Below, piece by piece: positions 8,884 to 16,997 of a stretch of 64,000 bases of DNA; within the stretch, counting starts at the first letter, position 1; each line of letters opens with the position of its first letter. The translations under genes and the position numbers were made by a program. Under the pieces are notes generated by a model. That model searched no databases. It was given only the letters and a program-made list of their open reading frames with translations, and had not been told where the DNA came from. This DNA comes from Litchfieldella xinjiangensis (GTDB lineage: Bacteria > Pseudomonadota > Gammaproteobacteria > Pseudomonadales > Halomonadaceae): NCBI RefSeq assembly GCF_000759345.1, contig NZ_JPZL01000002.1, positions 496,001 to 560,000 on the forward strand. Reading direction: 5' to 3'.

Positions 8884-9609
8884 ATGGAACTTGGCCTGTT
8901 GCAATGCGATGACGTGGCACCGGAGCTACGCGACACGCACGGAAACTATCCGGAAATGTTCACCCGGCTGTTCCAGGCCGTCGACCCCGACGTGACGTTC
9001 CGGGTCTGGCGGTGCCTGGATGGCGAGATTCCCGAGGATGTCGATGCCGTGGATGCCTGGGTCACTACCGGCTCCAAGTTCGGCGTCAACGACGGTTTAC
9101 CCTGGGTCGACCAGCTGAGCGATTTCGTGCGCCGGTTATGGGACGCAGGCAAGCCCCTGATCGGGGTTTGCTTCGGCCATCAACTGATGGCCAAGGCATT
9201 GGGTGGCGAAGTGATCAAGAGCGAGCGCGGGTGGGGGGTCGGCATGTCGTTCAACCGGGTCGAGGATCGGGCACCCTGGATGGCGCCCTGGCAGCCGGGC
9301 CTCGACTTGCTGGTCAGTCATCAGGACCAGGTCGAGCGGCTTCCTCCCGAGACCCATGTCCTGGCAGGCAGCGCTTTCTGCCCCTATTACCTGATTCAGA
9401 TCGGCGAGCACTTCCTCGGCGTGCAGGGCCATCCCGAATTCACCAAGGCCTATTCACGCGACCTGATGAACCTGCGAAGCGAACTGGTGGGCAGCGAGCG
9501 CGTCCGTGAAGGCCAGGTCTCGCTGCACGCACCGGTGGACGATCAGCTGATGGTACGCTGGATGCTCAATTTCCTGCGGGCGCAGCGCGCCTTGTCGCGT
9601 GCGTCGTGA
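8884..9609 (+). CDS. Class I glutamine amidotransferase-like hydrolase
   Basis: 241 residues from ATG 8884, chosen because AGAGGAG precedes it; an in-frame ATG at 8824 would add 20 residues. The triad of the family is intact: nucleophile C96 in GVCFGHQ, then H183 and E185 in VQGHPEF. It is a stand-alone amidotransferase domain with no synthetase partner, as in PuuD-type gamma-glutamyl hydrolases, though the sequence is of the GuaA-like type. In this set it probably releases glutamate from the oxidised gamma-glutamylated product. Its last 44 bases overlap the 3' end of the P-type ATPase gene on the opposite strand. Confidence 0.9.
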   Translation: MELGLLQCDDVAPELRDTHGNYPEMFTRLFQAVDPDVTFRVWRCLDGEIPEDVDAVDAWVTTGSKFGVNDGLPWVDQLSDFVRRLWDAGKPLIGVCFGHQLMAKALGGEVIKSERGWGVGMSFNRVEDRAPWMAPWQPGLDLLVSHQDQVERLPPETHVLAGSAFCPYYLIQIGEHFLGVQGHPEFTKAYSRDLMNLRSELVGSERVREGQVSLHAPVDDQLMVRWMLNFLRAQRALSRAS

Positions 9610-11854
9610 CGCTGCCGTCGGCCTGGTCGTGACTCGGGCTCGCGCCACGCAGCAGCCGCAGCCCATTGGCCACCACCAGCAGGCTGGCACCCATATCGGC
9701 GAATACCGCCATCCATAGCGTGGCGTGACCGCTGAAGGCGAGAGCGAGGAATACCGCCTTGATACCGATGGCGAAGGCGATGTTCTGAATCAGAATCGAC
9801 CGGGTATTCCTTGAAAGCTGCACGAAGCGGGGAAGCTTGCGAAGATCGTCGTCCATCAGTGCTACATCGGCCGTTTCGATGGCGGCGTCACTGCCTGCTG
9901 CGCCCATGGCAAAGCCGATATCGGCCCGCGCCAGTGCCGGAGCGTCGTTGATGCCATCGCCGACCATGCCAATGGTGCCTTGGTGGGCCTTGGTCTCGAT
10001 CAGCGCGAGCTTGTCCTCGGGCAACAGCTGACCGTGGGCTTCGTCGATGCCGGCTTCCTGAGCCATGGCAGCGACGCTGACGGCGTTGTCTCCCGAGAGC
10101 ACCATGGTCTTGACCCCCAGCCGATGCAACGCCTCGATGGCCTCGCGACTGGTCGCCTTGAGCGGATCGGAGACTGCAAACAGTGCCAGGACCCGTTGAG
10201 TGTCGCCCAGCATGACGACACTGGCTCCGCGCTGCTCCCAAGGTTCGAGCTGCTCGCTCAACGCCGCGGTATCCAAACCGTAGGTTTCAGCCAGGCGGCG
10301 GTTGCCGAGCCAGACTGTTCTGCCAGCGACCTTGCCTTCGATGCCGCGCCCTGGATGCTCCGTGACGTCATCGATCTCGTCGTTGGCGATACCGGCCTCC
10401 TTGGCTGCCGTGGCGATGGCCTGCGATACGGGATGGTTCGAGCGCCCGGCCAGGCTGGCCGCCAGACGTCTGGCTTCCTGAGGTTCTATGCCTTGAAAGG
10501 CTTGCCAATCCCCTTGGCGAGGCCGACCCTGGGTCAGGGTGCCGGTCTTGTCCAGGGCGAGCCAAGCCAGGCGGTGGCCTTGTTCGAGAAATTGCCCGCC
10601 CTTGATCAGAATGCCGGACCGTGCCGCGGCTGAGAGCCCACTGACGATGGTCACGGGTGTGGATATCACCAATGCGCAGGGGCAGGCGATGACCAGCAGT
10701 ACCAGGGCGCGGTAGATACCGTCGAGCCAGGCCGTGCCTGTCAGCAGGGGCCAGAGAAGTGCCGTGGCAATGGCCAGGATGAAGACGGCCGGGGTGTAGA
10801 CGGTGGCGAAACGATCCACCAGGCGCTGTGTGGGGGCGCGGCTGGCCTGGGCGTCTTCCACGGCATGGATGATTCGCGCCAGGGTCGTATCGCGCGATAG
10901 CCGCGTGGTCTGGAAATCGAACTCGCCGTGGCGGTTGATCGTCCCGGCGAAGACGCCGTCGCCCACCTGCTTGTCACGGGGCAGGCTTTCCCCGGTGATG
11001 GGGGATTCGTCGAGCGCCGGGCTACCGCGTACGATGTCGCCATCCAAGGCCACTCGTTCTCCGGCACGCACGCGTATACGGCTGCCTATTGGGATGCGGT
11101 CGGCATCGACCTCCTGCCATTCTCCATCCTCCTGTTGCATCCGGGCGCGGGGCGGGGCCATATCGAGCAGATCGCGAATGGCATGGCGGGCACGCGCCAG
11201 CGAACGCGCCTCGATGCGTTCGGCCAGCGTAAACAGCACCAACACCATGGCGGCTTCGGCCCACTGCCCGATGAGAAGCGCGCCAGTGACGGCCACGCTC
11301 ATCAAGGCGTTCATGTTCAGTGAGCGATGGCGCAGGGCGATCATGCCTTTCTTCCAGGTCGGTAGACCCACCAGGGCGATGGCACCCAGTGCCAGGGCCG
11401 GCGGCGCCCAGGTCTCGAGCCAGGGGGCGGCACCGAACCAGTGGATGCCTTCGGCGGCAAGGGCGAGCAGGGCGGCCAGCGCCATTGGCCACCAGCGGGA
11501 TGGGCGGTCGGCGTCCGCGCTCTCGTCGTCATGCGGTGCATCGTCGTCGATATCGACCGGGGTCATGCCGGTGCTGCGGACCTGCCGCTTGAGAGCGTCG
11601 GTATCCGCCTGACGATGGTGCACGGTCATGAGCCGGTCCATCAGATTGAAGTCCAGCGACACGACGCCGGGTTGGTCCTTCACCGCCTTGCGCAATACCC
11701 CCTCTTCGGTGGGACAGCACATTTCATCGATGCGCAGGCGCAACGCCTGAGTATCGGGCGGCTGTGCTGGCGTCTGGGGAACCGCTTGGGGATCCCCGGA
11801 CTCGGTGCGCGGCTGGCAGGCGCCGCCGCAGCAACCTGTATTTTGCTGGGACAT
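9566..11854 (-). CDS. cadA: Cadmium/zinc/lead-translocating P1B-type ATPase
   Basis: 762 residues starting at the ATG complement 11852-11854 with ACGGAG upstream; upstream in-frame codons overlap the promoter. The N-terminus has cysteine clusters CCGGAC (8-13) and a heavy-metal-associated domain with MCCPTEEG at about 45-52, the form seen in CadA/PbrA-type pumps. Later come the transmembrane metal site CPCALVIST, the phosphorylation loop DKTGTLT, and MVGDGINDAPAL. It exports divalent soft metals across the inner membrane using ATP. Transcription starts at a MerR-type promoter at 11885-11915, and cadR lies 1.2 kb away. The gene ends inside the convergent amidotransferase gene, so the two 3' ends overlap by 44 bases. 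Confidence 0.95.
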   Translation of the reverse strand: MSQQNTGCCGGACQPRTESGDPQAVPQTPAQPPDTQALRLRIDEMCCPTEEGVLRKAVKDQPGVVSLDFNLMDRLMTVHHRQADTDALKRQVRSTGMTPVDIDDDAPHDDESADADRPSRWWPMALAALLALAAEGIHWFGAAPWLETWAPPALALGAIALVGLPTWKKGMIALRHRSLNMNALMSVAVTGALLIGQWAEAAMVLVLFTLAERIEARSLARARHAIRDLLDMAPPRARMQQEDGEWQEVDADRIPIGSRIRVRAGERVALDGDIVRGSPALDESPITGESLPRDKQVGDGVFAGTINRHGEFDFQTTRLSRDTTLARIIHAVEDAQASRAPTQRLVDRFATVYTPAVFILAIATALLWPLLTGTAWLDGIYRALVLLVIACPCALVISTPVTIVSGLSAAARSGILIKGGQFLEQGHRLAWLALDKTGTLTQGRPRQGDWQAFQGIEPQEARRLAASLAGRSNHPVSQAIATAAKEAGIANDEIDDVTEHPGRGIEGKVAGRTVWLGNRRLAETYGLDTAALSEQLEPWEQRGASVVMLGDTQRVLALFAVSDPLKATSREAIEALHRLGVKTMVLSGDNAVSVAAMAQEAGIDEAHGQLLPEDKLALIETKAHQGTIGMVGDGINDAPALARADIGFAMGAAGSDAAIETADVALMDDDLRKLPRFVQLSRNTRSILIQNIAFAIGIKAVFLALAFSGHATLWMAVFADMGASLLVVANGLRLLRGASPSHDQADGSVTTHATRRAAPAGN

Positions 11855-11884
11855 GACGAACTCCGTAAGGCTCGATCTTGTCCC

Positions 11885-11915
11885 ATGAAACACCCTGTAG
11901 TGACTACAGGGTCAA
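11885..11915 (-). promoter_or_regulatory. MerR-type cadA promoter with CadR operator
   Basis: On the minus strand: -35 TTGACC (11910-11915), a 19-base spacer and a -10-like TTTCAT (11885-11890). The spacer carries a perfect 21-base palindrome at 11892-11912 with arms ACCCTGTAGT and ACTACAGGGT around one base. An overlong 19-base spacer filled by such a dyad is the signature of MerR-family activated promoters, and the arms match CadR/PbrR/ZntR-type sites. Confidence 0.93.
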
Positions 11916-11972
11916 GTCCGATAAAGGCCCAAGCTAAACGGGAGCCTGTCTGACTGGACCCGCGGTGCCATG

Positions 11973-12926
11973 TTACAGCCAGTTCTTGTGCTTGAAATAG
12001 AGATAGGGCGAGACGCCGGCAACCGCCATCAGGAGCAGGGCAAAGGGGTAGCCGAACGGCCACGAGAGCTCGGGCATGATCTCGAAGTTCATCCCGTAGA
12101 TACTGGCGATCATGGTCGGTGGCAGGAACACGACGGCGGCGATCGAGAAGGTCTTGATGATCTGGTTCTGCTGGATATTGATGAAGCCTTGCGTCGAGTC
12201 CATCAGGAAGTTGATCTTGTCGAACAAGAAGGTGGTATGCGTCATCAGGGTTTCGACGTCGCGCATGACCTCACGCGCGGTCTCCTGGAGCTCGGGGCTG
12301 CCGCGCAGGTGCCGAGTGAAGAAGGAGATCGAACGCTGGGTATCCATCAGGCACAGGCGGATCTTGCCGTTGCTGTCCTCGAGCTTCGCCAACTGATCGA
12401 TGGCATCCTCGAGATCGGAGTCTTCCTCTTCGAGCACCAGATGGCTGACATCCTCGAGCTTGCGATGGATGTCCTCCAGGGTATCGGCGAGGTTCTCGAC
12501 CTTCTGCTCGAAGATGGTCAACATCAGCGACTGGGGGGAGTCGGCCTCCACCTGGCCGCTGCGTGCCCGCAGGCGTAGCAGTCGAAAATCGGCCAGGTCG
12601 GTGTCGCGGAAGGTGATCAGTCGCTCGGGCTGCAGAATGAATGCGACCGTAGAGTTACCGTGGCGCCCTTCACTTTGAGAAAGGAACAACGAGTGCACGT
12701 GGATGCCATCGGCATCGACGAAGTAGCGTGCCGAGGACTCGATCTCCTCGACGTCGTCAGTGGCCGGGAGTTCATCGGCCAGGAAGCTGTTGAGGCGCTC
12801 GCGCTCGTCCTCATCGGGGTCATGGGCGTCGATCCAGGTCGCCCTGGCCAGCCGCTCGGCCAGCGGCAGCGTTTCCTTGGCGACTTCCTGGATGGTGCGG
12901 CGACTGAGTTGGAAAGTCCGGATCAT
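11973..12926 (-). CDS. corA: Magnesium/cobalt transporter CorA
   Basis: 317 residues, the same length class as enterobacterial CorA, with close similarity along its length as I remember that protein. A long acidic and helical cytoplasmic part (1-255) contains the conserved GNSTVAF and LCLMDTQR segments. Two C-terminal membrane helices follow, with the selectivity motif YGMNF at the end of the first, the MPEL loop, and a C-terminal KHKNWL anchor. It forms a pentameric Mg2+ (also Co2+/Ni2+) channel in the inner membrane. It lies between cadA and cadR, co-oriented with cadA. Whether it takes part in metal resistance or is simply interposed is open. Confidence 0.96.
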   Translation of the reverse strand: MIRTFQLSRRTIQEVAKETLPLAERLARATWIDAHDPDEDERERLNSFLADELPATDDVEEIESSARYFVDADGIHVHSLFLSQSEGRHGNSTVAFILQPERLITFRDTDLADFRLLRLRARSGQVEADSPQSLMLTIFEQKVENLADTLEDIHRKLEDVSHLVLEEEDSDLEDAIDQLAKLEDSNGKIRLCLMDTQRSISFFTRHLRGSPELQETAREVMRDVETLMTHTTFLFDKINFLMDSTQGFINIQQNQIIKTFSIAAVVFLPPTMIASIYGMNFEIMPELSWPFGYPFALLLMAVAGVSPYLYFKHKNWL

Positions 12927-13028
12927 CGTCGTCCTTGTTCGTCTCGTGGCTTGCGCAAAGCGTAGGCAATGGCTCTATTGTCGCCAATTGCAGCAGGGTT
13001 TGAAACGTTTCATCCCGGGAGGAAGAAC

Positions 13029-13487
13029 ATGAAAATTGGAGAGTTGTCGCGTCGCTCAGGCTGCCCCGTGGAGACCATCCGCTACTACGAACGCGAGGGT
13101 CTGATCCCCGAGCCCTTGCGCAGTGCAGCCAACTATCGTCTTTATGGCGAGGCGCACGCAGAGCGTTTGAGCTTCATTCGCCACTGCCGGGCGCTGGACA
13201 TGACCCTGGACGAGATTCGATCGTTATTGATCTACCACGATCATCCCGAGCAGCCTTGCGGGGAGGTCAATGCACTCATCGACAACCACCTCGAGCACGT
13301 GGCTGCGCGTATCGCCCAGCTGCAGGCGCTCGAACAGGCGTTGGTTGCCCTGCGGGCGCGTTGTAACGGCGTGAGTGCCGCGGGGGAGTGCGGCATCCTC
13401 AGTGAACTGGCACGCCCGGTGGAAAGCGAGGCCATTCAAGAGACTGAATCGGTGGGGCATGTGCCCGGAACCCATCGACGCGTCTAG
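13029..13487 (+). CDS. cadR: MerR-family Cd/Pb-responsive regulator
   Basis: 152 residues from ATG 13029 with GGAGG eight bases upstream; an upstream in-frame start at 12969 has no such site. The MerR DNA-binding half (MKIGELSRRSGCPVETIRYY) is followed by a dimerisation helix and three metal-sensing cysteines: C77 in EQPCGEVN, C112 in ARCNG and C121 in ECGIL, nearly the C77/C112/C119 set of CadR. The end is mildly histidine-containing (GHVPGTHRRV). It would repress, then activate by DNA distortion, the cadA promoter at 11885-11915. It is transcribed divergently from corA. Confidence 0.93.
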   Translation: MKIGELSRRSGCPVETIRYYEREGLIPEPLRSAANYRLYGEAHAERLSFIRHCRALDMTLDEIRSLLIYHDHPEQPCGEVNALIDNHLEHVAARIAQLQALEQALVALRARCNGVSAAGECGILSELARPVESEAIQETESVGHVPGTHRRV

Positions 13488-13499
13488 GCGATCGATCTC

Positions 13500-13606
13500 T
13501 AAAGGAAGACATTAGATTGGGAAGAGGGACTGAAGAGAGATAGGAGAGAGGTTAGAGAGTACCGCGAGGCGAGGACGCTCCCCCGGCAGGCCGGGGGAGC
13601 CGGCGG
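13500..13606 (-). terminator. Stem-loop and G-poor tail after the amino-acid importer operon
   Basis: A perfect 10-base stem GCTCCCCCGG (13577-13586) with CCGGGGGAGC (13591-13600) around CAGG lies just past the binding-protein stop. It has no T-run. The minus-strand transcript then becomes pyrimidine-rich and poor in G between about 13560 and 13500, as Rho-loading sites are. It also ends the convergent cadR transcript region. Rho dependence is inference. Confidence 0.5.
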
Positions 13607-14377
13607 TTACTGCTTTTCGCTGAAGTAGCGGTTGTAGATTTCGTCGTAGGTGCCGTTGTCGCGCAGGGTGGCCAGGGCATCATTGAATTTTTCGGCCAGG
13701 GCCTCGTCACGCTTGCGGAAGGCAATACCGAAGCCGTCGCCAAAGTACTCCTTGGGTTCGGTGATCATCTCGCCGACGACCTTGTAGTTACCCTCTTCGC
13801 TGTCGAGCAGGGTCGCCTTGCCGACCGGGAAGTCGAGGAACAGGATATCGAGACGGCCCGAATCCATGTCCAGCACCATGTCATCGGCGGTGGCGTAGCG
13901 ATTGACGTCGGCCACGTCACCGAAATTGTCGGTCACGTAGTTGTCCTGCAGAGTACCGCGTTGTACGCCGATGGTCTTGCCTTCCAGCGTTTGCGGATAG
14001 GGCATTTCGATATCGGTATCGGCCGGGGCGAACCATGCGGACGGCGGCGTGAAGTACGGATCGGAGAACAGTACCTGTTCGCGGCGCTCATCATTGATGG
14101 TCATCGAGGACATGATGGCGTCGTACTTGCGGGACATCAGTCCGGGGATGATGCCGTCCCAGCCCTGCACGATCCACTCGCACTCTACACCGATCTCGTC
14201 ACAAAGCGCATTGCCCAGGTCGATGTCGAAACCGGTCAGTTCCCCTTCGGGCGTCCGGTATTCCATCGGCTCGTAAGGAACGTCGACGCCGATGCGTACC
14301 TCTTCGTAATCGCGTGCCTGGGCGCTGCCGGCCGCGATGGCTGCGCCAAGGAGGGTCACGCCAAGAAGTTTCTTCAT
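13607..14377 (-). CDS. Basic amino-acid ABC transporter substrate-binding protein
   Basis: 256 residues starting at the methionine of MKKLLGVTLLGAAIAAGS; the longer frame upstream has no signal sequence. A Sec signal peptide ending near SAQA precedes a type 3 solute-binding fold with GVDVPYEPMEY, LTGFDIDLGNALC and the IMSSMTINDERR segment, as in HisJ/ArgT/AotJ proteins for arginine, lysine, ornithine or histidine. The acidic residues facing the ligand and the DERREQ motif support a cationic amino acid. It is the last gene of the operon (ATPase, permease, permease, receptor). The neighbouring astE suggests arginine or ornithine. Confidence 0.93.
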   Translation of the reverse strand: MKKLLGVTLLGAAIAAGSAQARDYEEVRIGVDVPYEPMEYRTPEGELTGFDIDLGNALCDEIGVECEWIVQGWDGIIPGLMSRKYDAIMSSMTINDERREQVLFSDPYFTPPSAWFAPADTDIEMPYPQTLEGKTIGVQRGTLQDNYVTDNFGDVADVNRYATADDMVLDMDSGRLDILFLDFPVGKATLLDSEEGNYKVVGEMITEPKEYFGDGFGIAFRKRDEALAEKFNDALATLRDNGTYDEIYNRYFSEKQ

Positions 14378-14538
14378 GAATACAGCTCCTTCATTATTGG
14401 AATGATCGTCTAGCCACGTCGGGCAGGCTGACGAATATACCGGTAGGGACTTCCACACAGTAGCGTACCCATCCCCGCTCCGGAAGAGGGAACCCATCCT
14501 CGACGGACTGGATTCCCAACGCTCGTTTGACGCTCATG

Positions 14539-15270
14539 TCATTGATTGGCCGGCTTGAGATGTGCCAGCAGGCGTTTCTCGAGGTAGCGGAAGAAGTACA
14601 GGATGGCGAAGGTCAGGCACAGGTAGATGCCGGCCACAAACAGGAAGGCTTCGAATGGCGCGTAGAAACGTGCATAGACGAAGCGGGCCGCGCCGGTCAG
14701 GTCCATGATCGTGACCACGCTGGCAATGGCACTGGCATGCAGCATGAAGATCACTTCGTTGCCGTAGGCCGGCAGCGCGCGACGGAAGGCGCTGGGGAGG
14801 ATGATGCGTCGCATCATGAGTCGCTGCGACATGCCGTAGGCCCGTGCCGCCTCGATCTCGCCGCGCGGGGTGGATTTTATCGCACCGCGGAAGATCTCGG
14901 TGGTATAGGCGGCGGTGTTCAAGGTGAACGCGATCAACGCCGGTACGAACGGCTTCTCCAGGATCAGCCAAAGCCAGGTGTCCTGGATGCCGTCCACGAA
15001 GACCACGCCGTAATAGATCAAGTAGAGCTGGACCAGCAGCGGGGTGCCGCGAAACACATAGGTAAAGAAGAAGATCGGCATCTTGATCCAGGCATGCCGC
15101 GAGCCACGGCCGATCGCCAGCGGCACCGCCAGCACCAGGCCGATGATCAACGAGAGGAACACCAGCTGCACCGTCGTCACCAGGCCTTCGCCGTAATAAC
15201 CCAGCGTCTTCATGGTGAAGATGGTGTTGTCTGCCAGCAGTTCGGTCAGCGCGTTCATCAAGGCTTCCAT
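14539..15270 (-). CDS. Amino-acid ABC transporter permease (HisM/AotM type)
   Basis: 243 residues with about five membrane helices. The family motif containing EAARAYGM (about residues 150-165) is the coupling helix that docks on the ATPase, and FRGTPLLVQ marks the polar amino-acid permease family. It starts at ATG complement 15268-15270, overlapping the stop of the other permease by one base. With the gene at 15270-15974 it would form the heterodimeric inner-membrane channel of a histidine/arginine-type importer. Confidence 0.94.
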   Translation of the reverse strand: MEALMNALTELLADNTIFTMKTLGYYGEGLVTTVQLVFLSLIIGLVLAVPLAIGRGSRHAWIKMPIFFFTYVFRGTPLLVQLYLIYYGVVFVDGIQDTWLWLILEKPFVPALIAFTLNTAAYTTEIFRGAIKSTPRGEIEAARAYGMSQRLMMRRIILPSAFRRALPAYGNEVIFMLHASAIASVVTIMDLTGAARFVYARFYAPFEAFLFVAGIYLCLTFAILYFFRYLEKRLLAHLKPANQ

Positions 15271-15974
15271 CAGTGCGACTCCCCGAAACCGACGTCATAG
15301 CGCTTCTGCAGGCGCGCGAACCCCCATTCGGAAAACGTGGCGATCAGCAGATAGATCAGCGCGACGATGATCATGAAGGTGAACGGCTCGCGGGTGGCCT
15401 TGGAGGCCTCGGACGCCACCCTGACCATATCCGACAGCCCGATCACCGAAACCAGTGCCGTGGTCTTGAGCAGCACCATCCAGTTATTGGACAGCCCCGG
15501 CAGGGCATGGCGCATCATCAGCGGGAAGCGGATGCGGCGAAACACCAGCCAATGGCTCATGCCGTAAGCACGCCCGGCCTCGATCTGACCGTTGTCGACG
15601 GCCATGAAGGCGCCGCGGAAGGTTTCTCCCATGTAGGCACCGAAGATCAACCCGATGGTGATCACGCCGGCCACGAACTCGTTGACGTTGATGAAGATAT
15701 CGATGTCGAAGCGGTCGTAGAGCATGTCGGTGAACATGTTGATACCGATCTGGCCGCCGAAGAACATCAGCATCATCAACACCAGGTCCGGCACACCGCG
15801 AATCACCGTGGTATAGAGTGTGGCGACCTTGTGCAGCATCCAGTTACGCGACATCTTAGCGCTGGCCGTGAGCAGCCCAAGCACGACGGCGACCACTAAT
15901 GACAGCACCGCCAGCTCGATGGTGACCAGAGCGCCTTCGAGAAGACGCGGGCCATAGCCATGCAGATCGATCAT
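15270..15974 (-). CDS. Amino-acid ABC transporter permease (HisQ/AotQ type)
   Basis: 234 residues with about five membrane helices. TVIRGVPDLVLMM near residue 57 and EAGRAYGMSHW near 133 are the conserved permease and coupling-helix sequences of HisQ-type proteins. It begins 29 bases downstream of the ATPase stop and overlaps the start of the partner permease, so the two are translationally linked. Its partner and receptor follow in the operon. Confidence 0.94.
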   Translation of the reverse strand: MIDLHGYGPRLLEGALVTIELAVLSLVVAVVLGLLTASAKMSRNWMLHKVATLYTTVIRGVPDLVLMMLMFFGGQIGINMFTDMLYDRFDIDIFINVNEFVAGVITIGLIFGAYMGETFRGAFMAVDNGQIEAGRAYGMSHWLVFRRIRFPLMMRHALPGLSNNWMVLLKTTALVSVIGLSDMVRVASEASKATREPFTFMIIVALIYLLIATFSEWGFARLQKRYDVGFGESH

Positions 15975-16003
15975 GGTTCTCTCCTTGGTTCCCGGTCGCC
16001 CGG

Positions 16004-16774
16004 TCAGTGCTTGGGCGCGAGGAACTGCTTGAGGCGACCGGAACGGGGATTGCCGAGCACTTCCGCCGGTGGCCCCGCCTCTTCGACGTGCCCTTGATGC
16101 AGGTAGATGACTTGGGTGGAGACATCGCGGGCAAAGGCCATTTCGTGGGTGACCACGATCATGGTGCGACCCTCCTCGGCCAGGTCGCGCATGACCTTGA
16201 GCACATCGCCGACCAGTTCCGGGTCGAGCGCCGACGTGGGTTCATCGAACAGCATCACTTCGGGATCCATGGCCAGGGCGCGAGCGATGGCGCCACGCTG
16301 CTGCTGGCCCCCCGACATCTGTGCCGGGTAGTAATCGGCCCGCTCGGCCAGGCCTACCCGTTCGAGCAGGGCGCGGCCATGTTCGATGGCCTCTTTCTTG
16401 GATTTGCCCAGTACATGCACCGGCGCTTCGATGACATTCTCGAGCAAGGTCATGTGCGCCCACAGATTGAAACTCTGGAACACCATCGACAGCTTGGCGC
16501 GCATGGCGACGACCTGTTTCCAGTCGGCGGGTTCGCGTCCATGGCGGGTCTGCTTGAAGCGGATCTCTTCGCCATGAACGAGAAGATCGCCCTCGTCAGG
16601 CTGTTCGAGCAGGTTCATGCAACGCAGGAAGGTACTCTTGCCGGAGCCGGAAGCGCCGATCAGGGTGATGACATCGCCCTTGTGGGCCTCGAGCGAGAGG
16701 CCCTTGAGCACCTCGACATCGCCAAAGCGCTTCTTGATGTCACGCACTTCGAGGGGGATGGGTGTAGCGGCCAT
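16004..16774 (-). CDS. Amino-acid ABC transporter ATP-binding protein (HisP/AotP type)
   Basis: 256 residues, the normal size. Walker A is GASGSGKST near residues 37-45, the signature is MSGGQQQRGAIARAL, Walker B is [12 protein letters not shown], and the switch histidine is in VVTHEMAFA. It powers the importer formed by the two permeases downstream. It is the first gene of the four-gene operon, preceded by 223 bases with an extended -10 promoter candidate at 16848-16856, so it need not depend on astE transcription from upstream. Confidence 0.95.
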   Translation of the reverse strand: MAATPIPLEVRDIKKRFGDVEVLKGLSLEAHKGDVITLIGASGSGKSTFLRCMNLLEQPDEGDLLVHGEEIRFKQTRHGREPADWKQVVAMRAKLSMVFQSFNLWAHMTLLENVIEAPVHVLGKSKKEAIEHGRALLERVGLAERADYYPAQMSGGQQQRGAIARALAMDPEVMLFDEPTSALDPELVGDVLKVMRDLAEEGRTMIVVTHEMAFARDVSTQVIYLHQGHVEEAGPPAEVLGNPRSGRLKQFLAPKH

Positions 16775-16847
16775 ATCGGACTCCAGAACTTGGGTTGCCG
16801 CGAGTTCTCAGCGGCCTAAGGATCGTGGCTGGCGCGAAAAGGGGGCG

Positions 16848-16856
16848 ATTCTAGCA
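16848..16856 (-). promoter_or_regulatory. Candidate extended -10 promoter of the amino-acid importer operon
   Basis: On the minus strand TGC-TAGAAT reads as an extended -10 element about 75 bases before the ATPase start. A clear -35 is not seen. It lies between astE and the importer genes, in a 223-base gap with no other gene. Confidence 0.4.
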
Positions 16857-16997
16857 GGCCGATCGCGTCTGGGCAGAGCCCGATGTGGTGTTTGTCTTAC
16901 AACTTTGGTCGCTCATGCGATGATTCATGGTCATAGGGGCCTGCAACGTCTTGTTATGTTTGAAAATACTGCCGCCTTCGGTTCGCTTCGTGAGCGG

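Noticed and set aside
10803-11612. 269-codon plus-strand frame opposite cadA
   Set aside because: Shadow of the P-type ATPase gene; arginine- and serine-rich with no domain features.
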